From NCBI RefSeq assembly GCF_000772705.2, contig NZ_JSBW02000052.1, forward strand, positions 1 to 64,000: DNA of 64,000 nucleotides, read 5' to 3'. This DNA is from Xanthomonas vasicola (GTDB taxonomy: Bacteria; Pseudomonadota; Gammaproteobacteria; Xanthomonadales; Xanthomonadaceae). Shown here one piece after another: positions 42,080 to 49,695 of this stretch. Both the position numbers and the translations under genes were made by a program. The notes under the pieces were generated by a model that made no database searches, was not told where the DNA came from, and saw only the letters and a program-made list of their open reading frames with translations. Positions within the stretch are counted from its first letter, which is position 1. Every line of letters starts with the position of its first letter.

Positions 42080-42967
42080 TCAGACCTTGGCGACCAGCTT
42101 GACCACACTGGAGAAATCCAGCGCCCCATTACCAGCCTGGCTGTTCATTGCATACAGGTTGCGCGCCAGCTCACCGAGCGGAATCGAGACGCCGGCCTGC
42201 ACGGCCGATTCGGCGACTAGACCCAGATCCTTGAGCATCAGGTCGTTGCCGAAGCCACCGCTGTAGCCGCGCGATGCAGGGGCATTGGGCAGCACGCCGG
42301 GCCAGGGATTGCACACTTCGGTGGCCCAGCTGCGCCCGGTGCTGACTGCCATCATCTGCGACAACACTGCCGGATCCAGGCCCTGCGCCACGCCGAGCGC
42401 CAACGCTTCGCCGGTGGCCGCCATGATCACGCCCAAGGCCATGTTGTTGCAGAGCTTGGCGACCTGCCCTGCCCCATTATCGCCGACATGGAAAATGTTC
42501 TTGCCCATGGCTTGCAGCACCGGGCGTGCGCGCTCCAGCACCTCGACAGCGCCGCCGACGATGAAGGTCAGCGTGCCGGCTGCGGCACCGGCGGTGCCAC
42601 CGGAGACCGGGGCGTCCAACATTGTCAGGCCACGCGCCTTGGCCGCATCAGCCACCTTGCGTGCTGAGACTGGTGCGATGGTGCTGCAGTCGATGACCAG
42701 CGCGCCGGGCGGAATCTGCGCCAGGATGCCGGAGTCGCCCAGATACAGGCCTTCGACGTGGCGGCTCGCAGGCAGCATCGAGATCACGATCTCGGCATCG
42801 GCCAGCGTGTCCTGTGCAGAGCTGGCTGCATGCGCGCCGGACGCTGCTGCAGCGTCCAGGGCAGCCGGTGCGAGATCGAACACCCGCAGCTGATGCCCGG
42901 CCTTGATCAGATTGGCGGCCATTGGCCCGCCCATATTGCCCAGGCCAATAAAAGCGATCTTGCTCAT
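42080..42967 (-). CDS. mmsB: 3-hydroxyisobutyrate dehydrogenase
   Basis: This 295-residue beta-hydroxyacid dehydrogenase starts MSKIAFIGLGNMGGPMAANL, which includes the NAD motif. It has the substrate-binding signature MLDAPVSGGTAGAAAGTLTF near residue 115 and the catalytic Lys in GAGQVAKLCNNM near 170. It oxidises 3-hydroxyisobutyrate to methylmalonate semialdehyde, the substrate of MmsA encoded 3 kb upstream in the same run of genes. The ATG at 42967 is preferred to one five codons upstream. A 180-base gap lies before it; continuous transcription is likely but unproven. Confidence 0.92.
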   Translation of the reverse strand: MSKIAFIGLGNMGGPMAANLIKAGHQLRVFDLAPAALDAAAASGAHAASSAQDTLADAEIVISMLPASRHVEGLYLGDSGILAQIPPGALVIDCSTIAPVSARKVADAAKARGLTMLDAPVSGGTAGAAAGTLTFIVGGAVEVLERARPVLQAMGKNIFHVGDNGAGQVAKLCNNMALGVIMAATGEALALGVAQGLDPAVLSQMMAVSTGRSWATEVCNPWPGVLPNAPASRGYSGGFGNDLMLKDLGLVAESAVQAGVSIPLGELARNLYAMNSQAGNGALDFSSVVKLVAKV

Positions 42968-43147
42968 GGTGTCGGTTTCCAAATTAGGACGGTCTTCACT
43001 ACATTGCCGATGTCATCGCGGATGACTGATAAGCACGGAGCAACTACCAGTTTTCAGCTGCGATGACACACGATGAGAGGCGGCAATCGCGATGCAATCC
43101 GGCGTAAGCAAACACGCTTCGCGAGTTGCCAGCCACTCGGTGCAGAC

Positions 43148-44323
43148 CTAGGTCGCCGCTCCCAATTCGGCAAGCGGATGCTGTGCAGCCGACCAGGGCG
43201 CAACGAAGAAGTCGGCAGCCCACTGCGCATCGGCTGCTTCCAGCGATGCTGGCTGCCAGTGCGGTTGACGATCCTTGTCGATCAACAGCGCGCGGATGCC
43301 TTCGGCAAAATCGCCATGTGCCGCCACGTGCAATGCGACCATGTATTCGGTACGGAAGGTGTCGGCCAGCGTCGTGGTACCCGGATGACGATGCAGCTCC
43401 CAGGCCAGGCGCGCCGAACCCGGAGCGCCTGCCGCCAACGTGGCGCGTGCAGCCTGCAGCCAGCTGTCTCCGCTCTGCAGCGCCAGGATTGCAGCCACGA
43501 CGTGTTCAAGCGATTCGCCGGCCACCAACTGTTCGATCAGCTGTGCATGGAGCTGAAGCGGGCCCGGCTCGGTCGGTTGCGCGATGCCATGCAGGAATGC
43601 ACTGAGTTGCGTGCGGTCGTCGTCGGCATTGCCCGTCCAGGCGTGCGCACTCAGCGCATCCAGCACCGCTGCGTATTGCGCATGCTCCAGGCGCACGTCG
43701 GCGAGCCCTGCATAAATCGCATCGCTGGCATCCAGCGAAGCGCCGGTGAGTGCGAGAAACAGGCCGGCGCCCTGCGGAACACGGCGCAGCAACCGGCTAC
43801 CGCCCACATCGGGAAACAAGCCGACGCTGATTTCCGGCATGGCCAGGCGCGAGCGTTCGGTGACCACGCGATGGCTGGCACCGGCCATCAGGCCAATGCC
43901 ACCGCCCATCACGATGCCGTGGCCCCAGCACAGCAGCGGCTTCGGGTAGGTGTGGATGCGGTGGTCGAGCCGGTATTCCTCTTCGAAGAACGCGGCGGCA
44001 TGCGCGTTGGCCTGCGGCGCTGCGCGTCGCGCTGCACTGTCGGGCACTGCATCGCGATGCGCACGCATGCTCTGGTACAGGCCATGCAGATCGCCGCCGG
44101 CACAGAACGCTTTTTCACCGGCGCCACGCAACACCACACATGCGATCTGCGCATCGTCGGCCCAGGCGCGCAACTGCGTATCCAGCAGCCGCGTCATCTG
44201 TAATGACAAACCATTGAGCGTCTTGGGGGCATTCAAGGTAGCGATACCGATGCGATGTCCATCGGCACAGGTGCGCTGCTCAAACAGCACAGGTGCGTCG
44301 TCGGTTGCGCTGACCTCCGCCAT
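43148..44323 (-). CDS. 3-hydroxyisobutyryl-CoA hydrolase (enoyl-CoA hydratase/isomerase superfamily)
   Basis: The 391-residue protein is longer than simple enoyl-CoA hydratases and matches the ECH_2 branch, whose bacterial members hydrolyse 3-hydroxyisobutyryl-CoA. CoA-site motifs are GAGEKAFCAGGDLHGLY (near 68), GHGIVMGGGIGLMAGASHRVV (near 130) and MPEISVGLFPDVGGSRLL. It would release 3-hydroxyisobutyrate for MmsB. Its ATG overlaps the last base of the upstream enoyl-CoA hydratase stop (TGATG). It could alternatively act as a hydratase, but length and operon context favour hydrolase. Confidence 0.88.
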   Translation of the reverse strand: MAEVSATDDAPVLFEQRTCADGHRIGIATLNAPKTLNGLSLQMTRLLDTQLRAWADDAQIACVVLRGAGEKAFCAGGDLHGLYQSMRAHRDAVPDSAARRAAPQANAHAAAFFEEEYRLDHRIHTYPKPLLCWGHGIVMGGGIGLMAGASHRVVTERSRLAMPEISVGLFPDVGGSRLLRRVPQGAGLFLALTGASLDASDAIYAGLADVRLEHAQYAAVLDALSAHAWTGNADDDRTQLSAFLHGIAQPTEPGPLQLHAQLIEQLVAGESLEHVVAAILALQSGDSWLQAARATLAAGAPGSARLAWELHRHPGTTTLADTFRTEYMVALHVAAHGDFAEGIRALLIDKDRQPHWQPASLEAADAQWAADFFVAPWSAAQHPLAELGAAT

Positions 44324-45120
44324 CAGTGGTTACTCCACTGCGGTGCGCGCTTGTCCAGAAATGCGGCCACGCCTTCGGCCTGATCTGCGTGTTCGAACAG
44401 ATCGACGAACGCCTCGCGCTCGGCAATCAGCGCGGCCGCGTGCGTGCCATGGCGCGTGGACTGCACCAACTGCTTGCACGCCGCCACACTGACCGGGCTC
44501 TGCTTGCCGGCACGTTGCGCCCAGGCAATCGCCAACGCGCGTGACTCGCCCTTCCCAACCACCTCTTCCACCAAACCGATGCGCTGCGCCGTGGCAGCGT
44601 CAACACGCTCACCGAGCAGGATCATGCGCTTGGCCCAGCCTTCGCCGACCAAGCGCGGCAGGTTCTGGGTACCGCCTGCGCATGGCAGCAGACCAACGCT
44701 GGCTTCGGGCAAGGCGAGATGTGCTTGCTGCTCGGCGATGCGCAGATCGCAGGCCAGTGCGCACTCCAGCCCGCCGCCCATCGCATAGCCGTTGATCGCA
44801 GCGATCGCCACGCCACGGAACGCAGTCAAGGCTTCGAATGCTTCGCCAAACCGGCGCGCCGCCTCGCGTGCATTGGCCTTGTCACCATCGGCAAACTGTT
44901 TGAGATCGGCGCCGGCGCTGAAGAACTTCTCGCCTTCGCCAGTGATCACCAGCGCGTAGATGCTGCGGTCTGCATCCAGTGCGCGCACCAGATCGCGCAA
45001 GGCCGCCAGGCTGTGCACGGTCCAGGTGTTGGCCGGTGGGTTGCTCAAGGTCACGATGGCCAGGTGACCATCGCGCTCGACCTGAAGACCGGGATGGACG
45101 CCCTGTTCCCAATCGCTCAT
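44323..45120 (-). CDS. Enoyl-CoA hydratase
   Basis: The 265-residue crotonase shows GEGEKFFSAGADLKQFADG (near 62), NGYAMGGGLECALACDLRIA (near 105) and LPEASVGLLPCAGGTQNLPRL (near 135). Oxyanion-hole and catalytic Glu positions are intact in the visible motifs. In the valine operon it would hydrate methacrylyl-CoA to 3-hydroxyisobutyryl-CoA. The ATG at 45120 overlaps the acyl-CoA dehydrogenase stop by four bases (ATGA), which fixes this start and rules out a much longer open frame through the neighbour. Confidence 0.92.
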   Translation of the reverse strand: MSDWEQGVHPGLQVERDGHLAIVTLSNPPANTWTVHSLAALRDLVRALDADRSIYALVITGEGEKFFSAGADLKQFADGDKANAREAARRFGEAFEALTAFRGVAIAAINGYAMGGGLECALACDLRIAEQQAHLALPEASVGLLPCAGGTQNLPRLVGEGWAKRMILLGERVDAATAQRIGLVEEVVGKGESRALAIAWAQRAGKQSPVSVAACKQLVQSTRHGTHAAALIAEREAFVDLFEHADQAEGVAAFLDKRAPQWSNH

Positions 45121-46298
45121 CGCAGTTCCTCCTCGCCATTGAGCAGATGACGCGCCACGATCATGCGCATTACCTCGTTGGTGCCCTCCAGAATGCGGTG
45201 CACGCGGCTGTCGCGCAGCAAACGCTCGATCGGATACTCGCGGATGTAGCCGTAGCCGCCGTGGATCTGCAAGGCATCGTCGCAGATCGCAAAGCCGGCA
45301 TCGGTGGCGAAGCGCTTGGCCATCGCACACCACACGGTGGCATCGTGGCTGCCGGCATCGAGCTTGCGTGCAGCGGTGTGCACCATCTGCCGCGCGGCCA
45401 CCAACTGCGTGGCCATGTCGGCCAACTTGAATTGCAACGCCTGGAAATCGGCCAGTTTCTTGCCGAACTGGCGGCGCTCGCCCATGTAGCGACGCGCGGC
45501 ATCCAGTGCGCCTTGCGCGGCGCCCAAGGAACATGCGGCAATGTTGATGCGGCCGCCATCCAGCGCCTTCATCGCCATCTTGAAGCCTTCGCCTTCCTTG
45601 CCAAGCAGATTCTCGGCCGGAATACGCACGTTTTCGAAGGTGACACCGCGCGTGGGCTGGCTGTTCCAGCCCATCTTTTCTTCCTTGCGGCCATAAGTGA
45701 TGCCAGGCGCATCGGCCGGCACCACAAAGGCGCTGATGCCACGTGCGCCGTCTTCGCCGGTGCGTGCCATCACCACCAGCACATCGGTCGCGCCAGCGCC
45801 GGAGATGAAGGCTTTGCTGCCATTGAGTACATAGCTGTCGCCATCGCGCTGCGCACGGGATTTCAGCGATGCCGCATCCGAGCCGCTGCCCGGTTCGGTC
45901 AGACAGTACGAGCCCAGTTTGGCGCCGCTGGTCATCGCCTCGCCCCACTGCGCACGCACCGCATCGGTGCCGTAGCTGGCGATAAACCAGGTGGCCATGT
46001 TGTGGATGCTGATGAAGGCCGAGGTGGACGGGTCCACTGTGGCAAGTTCTTCGAACACCACCGCCGCATCGAGCCGGCGCATGCCCAGGCCGCCCACGCC
46101 TTCATCGGTGTACAGCCCGCAAAAACCGAGTTCGGCCGCCTTGGCAATGGCTTCGCGCGGGAAGTGACCTTCTGCGTCCCACTGTGCTGCGTGCGGGGCA
46201 AGCTCCTTGTCGGCGAAATCGCGGGCGACGGCGCGGAAGGCTTCCTGCTCGTCGTTCAAATCGGCCGCGTTGGGATATAGCTGGATGGCTGCGTTCAT
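45117..46298 (-). CDS. Acyl-CoA dehydrogenase, probably isobutyryl-CoA dehydrogenase
   Basis: The 393-residue flavoenzyme has the acyl-CoA dehydrogenase signatures YCLTEPGSGSDAASLKSRA (near 130), GEGFKMAMKALDGGRINIAA (near 240) and QIHGGYGYIREYPIERLLRD (near 345). A catalytic Glu lies in the C-terminal ILEGTNEV. It oxidises the acyl-CoA and passes electrons to ETF. Position between mmsA and enoyl-CoA hydratase genes makes isobutyryl-CoA the likely substrate. The start at 46298 lies ten bases past mmsA; an upstream ATG at 46340 would overlap mmsA and is less likely. Confidence 0.9.
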   Translation of the reverse strand: MNAAIQLYPNAADLNDEQEAFRAVARDFADKELAPHAAQWDAEGHFPREAIAKAAELGFCGLYTDEGVGGLGMRRLDAAVVFEELATVDPSTSAFISIHNMATWFIASYGTDAVRAQWGEAMTSGAKLGSYCLTEPGSGSDAASLKSRAQRDGDSYVLNGSKAFISGAGATDVLVVMARTGEDGARGISAFVVPADAPGITYGRKEEKMGWNSQPTRGVTFENVRIPAENLLGKEGEGFKMAMKALDGGRINIAACSLGAAQGALDAARRYMGERRQFGKKLADFQALQFKLADMATQLVAARQMVHTAARKLDAGSHDATVWCAMAKRFATDAGFAICDDALQIHGGYGYIREYPIERLLRDSRVHRILEGTNEVMRMIVARHLLNGEEELR

Positions 46299-46308
46299 GG
46301 CAATCGGG

Positions 46309-47814
46309 TCACTTGAGAGAGATGGTGGTGTTGACGCCATGGCACAGCGTCTCGTCGTCGAACCAGCGCGCGGTCACGGTCTTGGTCTGGGTGTAGAACA
46401 TCACCACCTGCTTGCCGTACGGGCCCAGGTCGCCGAGCTTGGAGGCACGCGAACCGGTGAAGGAAAACAGCGGCACCGGCACCGGAATCGGCACGTTGAT
46501 GCCCACCTGACCCACATCGATGTCCTCCTGGAAACGCCGCGCAGCCGCGCCGGATTGGGTGAACAACGCCGTGCCGTTGCCATTGGGATTGGCGTTGACC
46601 AAGGCAATGGCCTCGTCCAGCGTGGCGGCTTCCAGAATCACCAGCACCGGCCCAAAGATTTCTTCGTCGTAGATGCGCATGCCGGGTTTGACGCCGGAAA
46701 AGATGGTCGGCCCAACAAAGTTGCCTTGCTCGAACCCCGGCACCTGCGGCGCGCGGCCATCCAGTTCCAGGGTGGCGCCCTGCTCCACGCCGGAGGCGAT
46801 CAAGCCTTCCACACGCTCGCGTGCGGCGCGGGAAATCAGCGGGCCAACTTCGGTGCCCGGCGCATTGCCGGCGCCGATTTTCAGGCTCTTGGCCTTGGCT
46901 ACCAACTCCGGAATCCACGTGCGTGCTTCACCCACCAGCACCAGCGTGGAGGCGGCCATGCAGCGCTGCCCGGCGGCACCGAATGCAGCGCCAACCATCG
47001 CATTGAGAGTCTGCTCGCGGTTGGCATCCGGCAGCACCACGGCGTGGTTCTTGGCACCCATCATGCATTGCACGCGCTTGCCGGCCAGCGAGGCGCGTTG
47101 ATACACGTGCGTGCCCACCTTGGTGGAGCCGACGAACGACAGCGCCTTGATGTCGCGGTGATCGCATAGCGCATTGACCACCTCTTCGCCGCCGTGCACG
47201 ACGTTGAGCACGCCCTTGGGAATGCCGGCTTCCAACGCAAGCTCCACCAAGCGCATGGTCACCATCGGATCTTGCTCGGAGGGCTTTAGCACGAAGGTGT
47301 TGCCGGTGGCGATCGCCATCGGGAACATCCACAGCGGAATCATCGCCGGGAAGTTGAACGGGGTAATGCCAGCGCACACGCCCAGCGGCTGTAGCAAGCT
47401 GTAGGTGTCCACGCCGTTGGCGACGTTGTTGGCCAGTTCGCCCAGCTGCAGATTGCCGATTGCCGCAGCGTGCTCCACCACTTCCAGACCACGGAACACA
47501 TCGCCTTCGGCATCGGCCAGGGTCTTGCCCTGCTCGGCGCTGAGCAGCGCAGCCAGTTCAGGCATGTGTTCGCGGATGAGCTGCTGGTACTTGAGGAAGA
47601 TACGTGCGCGCGTGCCAATCGGCGTCTTTTGCCAGCTGACGAAGGCGCGGCTGGCAGCGACCACTGCGGCGTCCACTTCGGCGGTGGTGGCGAAGGGGAC
47701 CTGGGCAAGCACCGATTGATCGGCCGGGTTGACCACGTCCTGCCAGTGCGTACTGGCGGACACCACCAACTCGCCATCGATCAACAAGGACACGCGCGGG
47801 ACGGATTCGCTCAT
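46309..47814 (-). CDS. mmsA: Methylmalonate-semialdehyde dehydrogenase
   Basis: The 501-residue aldehyde dehydrogenase is CoA-dependent and acylating. Motifs: [20 protein letters not shown] near residue 150, [15 protein letters not shown] near 230, and the catalytic Cys in [12 protein letters not shown] near 285. It converts methylmalonate semialdehyde to propionyl-CoA in valine and thymine breakdown. It is the first gene of the run and has WTGCGAA direct repeats about 50 bases upstream of its ATG. It is divergent from the ScfR-type regulator. Confidence 0.93.
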   Translation of the reverse strand: MSESVPRVSLLIDGELVVSASTHWQDVVNPADQSVLAQVPFATTAEVDAAVVAASRAFVSWQKTPIGTRARIFLKYQQLIREHMPELAALLSAEQGKTLADAEGDVFRGLEVVEHAAAIGNLQLGELANNVANGVDTYSLLQPLGVCAGITPFNFPAMIPLWMFPMAIATGNTFVLKPSEQDPMVTMRLVELALEAGIPKGVLNVVHGGEEVVNALCDHRDIKALSFVGSTKVGTHVYQRASLAGKRVQCMMGAKNHAVVLPDANREQTLNAMVGAAFGAAGQRCMAASTLVLVGEARTWIPELVAKAKSLKIGAGNAPGTEVGPLISRAARERVEGLIASGVEQGATLELDGRAPQVPGFEQGNFVGPTIFSGVKPGMRIYDEEIFGPVLVILEAATLDEAIALVNANPNGNGTALFTQSGAAARRFQEDIDVGQVGINVPIPVPVPLFSFTGSRASKLGDLGPYGKQVVMFYTQTKTVTARWFDDETLCHGVNTTISLK

Positions 47815-47862
47815 TGCAGGGCTCGCTAGTTAAGAAGGACTCCGGGCCGTTGCCGGCCATCG

Positions 47863-47879
47863 ATTCGCATTGTTCGCAT
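47863..47879 (-). promoter_or_regulatory. Candidate operator A: ATGCGAACAATGCGAAT (mmsA side)
   Basis: On the minus strand two WTGCGAA heptamers are repeated directly with a two-base spacer. The site lies about 50 bases before the mmsA ATG, a good position for a regulator. The same arrangement occurs in opposite orientation beside the regulator start. Confidence 0.55.
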
Positions 47880-47936
47880 CGCTACCTGGCATTCCCAGCT
47901 TGCGACTGCTTAATCGCGTTAAGCTCGCGACACAAT

Positions 47937-47954
47937 TTTGCGAATCTTGCGAAT
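47937..47954 (+). promoter_or_regulatory. Candidate operator B: TTTGCGAATCTTGCGAAT (overlapping the regulator start)
   Basis: Two TTGCGAA heptamers spaced by TC form a direct repeat reaching into the ATG at 47953 of the ScfR-type gene. Binding here would repress its own start. A palindrome, GCTTAATCGCGTTAAGC, sits at 47908-47924 between the two operator candidates. Confidence 0.55.
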
Positions 47955-49338
47955 GCCTCACGCCCACTCCCAACTCCGCCACCAGCTCGGCCTGCGCCTG
48001 CAGCGGCTACGCCAACGCCATGGTTTAACCCAGGCCGAGTTGGCGCGCCGGCTTGGCCTGTCGCCGAGCTATCTCAACCAGATCGAACGTAACCAGCGCC
48101 CGCTCACGCTGGCGATCCAGCAGCGACTCAAAGCCACGCTGGGCGACCTGGACGGCCTACTGGACCTGGACGACCCGGCCGCATTGGTCGAGCCGCTGGA
48201 CGAATCGTTGCGCAGCCTGGGCCACCCCCTGCTACCCGCCGAACTACGCACGCTCACCGGCAACCTGCCGCAAGTAGCGCAGGCGCTGCTGGACCTGCAT
48301 CGCGCGCATCAGCATCTGCTCGAACGCAACGCCGCGCTGGAATTGCAGATCGGCGTCGAGCACGCGGCGATGCCATCGCTGTCGCCTGGCGAGCAGGTGC
48401 GCGACTACTTCAACCGCGCGCACAACTATCTGCCCGAACTGGACGAGCGCGCCGAAGCGCTCTACGCCGAACTTAGATTGACCCCGGAAAATCTGCCGCT
48501 GCGGCTGCGCCAACGGCTCGCCGATCGTCATGGCCTGCTGGTGCAGGACGCCGCCGACCTGCGCAGCGACAAACGCAGCATGGATGCGCAGGCACGCGTG
48601 CTGTGGCTACCGGGCCACCTACGGCCGGGCCAGCAGGCGTTCCAGATGGCCGCGCAACTGGCATTGCTGGAATGCGCGCCCCTGCTGGACGCGCGCATTG
48701 CCGATGCCGGTTTCGAAGACGCCGAACGCATCGCGCTCTCGCGGATTGGCCTGTCGAACTATTTCGCCGGCGCGCTGGTGATGCCGTACAGGGCGTTCCT
48801 GCACAGCGCACAAACCTCGCGCTACGACATCGAATGGTTGGCCCACCGCTTCGACGTAGGCTTCGAAGCAGTGTGCCACCGGCTCAGCACCTTGCAGCGG
48901 CGTGGGGCAGCCGGTTTGCCGATCTTTTTCATGCGGGTAGACCGCGCCGGTAACGTCTCCAAGCGTCACTCGGCCACTGACTTCCACTTCTCGCATGTCG
49001 GTGGCGCCTGCCCGCTATGGATCGTGTACGAAGCCTTCAACCAGCCCGACCGCATCCTCACCCAGATCGCGCGCATGCCCGATGGCCGGCGCTATTTCTG
49101 GCTGGCCCGCCAGGTCAGCAGCGGCCCACCCGGCTATGGCCGGCCGCGCAAGACGTTTGCCCTGGCGATGGGCTGCGACCTGCGCCACGCCGATCAACTC
49201 GTCTATGCACGCGGCTGGGATTTAAACGCAGTAGACGATGCGGTACCGATTGGCCCGGGCTGCCTGACCTGCGAGCGCAGCGACTGCGTGCAGCGCGCGT
49301 TTCCTGCGCTGCCGCGTTTGCCGGCAAGGGCGCGTTAG
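47953..49338 (+). CDS. ScfR/RamB-type short-chain acyl-CoA transcriptional regulator
   Basis: The 461-residue protein has an N-terminal XRE helix-turn-helix (residues 8-60: RQRHGLTQAELARRLGLSPS then YLNQIERNQRPLT). A central IrrE/ImmA-like domain has an HRFDV segment and FEAVCHRLSTLQRRG. The C-terminal DUF2083 domain contains a Cys cluster (PGCLTCERSDCVQR). This architecture is that of RamB, PrpC-locus and ScfR regulators that sense short-chain acyl-CoA. It is divergent from the valine operon. An in-frame TTG at 47938 lies five codons upstream, but the ATG at 47953 is favoured. Confidence 0.85.
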   Translation: MPHAHSQLRHQLGLRLQRLRQRHGLTQAELARRLGLSPSYLNQIERNQRPLTLAIQQRLKATLGDLDGLLDLDDPAALVEPLDESLRSLGHPLLPAELRTLTGNLPQVAQALLDLHRAHQHLLERNAALELQIGVEHAAMPSLSPGEQVRDYFNRAHNYLPELDERAEALYAELRLTPENLPLRLRQRLADRHGLLVQDAADLRSDKRSMDAQARVLWLPGHLRPGQQAFQMAAQLALLECAPLLDARIADAGFEDAERIALSRIGLSNYFAGALVMPYRAFLHSAQTSRYDIEWLAHRFDVGFEAVCHRLSTLQRRGAAGLPIFFMRVDRAGNVSKRHSATDFHFSHVGGACPLWIVYEAFNQPDRILTQIARMPDGRRYFWLARQVSSGPPGYGRPRKTFALAMGCDLRHADQLVYARGWDLNAVDDAVPIGPGCLTCERSDCVQRAFPALPRLPARAR

Positions 49339-49695
49339 CGTCGTGCTGGACATTGGGAATGGAGAGTTGGAATCGCAATTGCTACACCGACTTCCTTCGA
49401 GCAAGCGAACACCATTACCGCAGCGCAGCATTCCAAGCCGAGATAGCTGCCGCAAAATGCTTCATTGGAATGGAATGACTTGCGCTTCTACCCTGAAGCG
49501 GACACATGCAAGACAGGGGGACGCCAGCGCGACGCATCGCGCTTGCCGCGCCACGCAAACGACCGCACAACGCCCATCACGCAGCACTGCACCACTCGCT
49601 ACGCCCGCGTGGACGCGCCAGACCCGCCCCATGCGGCTGGCCGCACCAGCAGCCACCACCTTATTGGGTCACTTTGTCCTGGGAGGGATCAACCG
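49339..49695. other. Upstream region of the TonB receptor gene
   Basis: These 357 bases separate the regulator from the TonB receptor. The frame of the receptor remains open into it, but the product has a recognisable signal peptide only from the ATG at 49696. It must hold the receptor promoter; I cannot identify a clear -35/-10 pair, operator or hairpin. Confidence 0.4.

Noticed and set aside
41713-42129. Minus-strand frames of 66-138 codons upstream of the mmsB stop
   Set aside because: They overlap each other in different frames, resemble no family and lack ribosome-binding sites.
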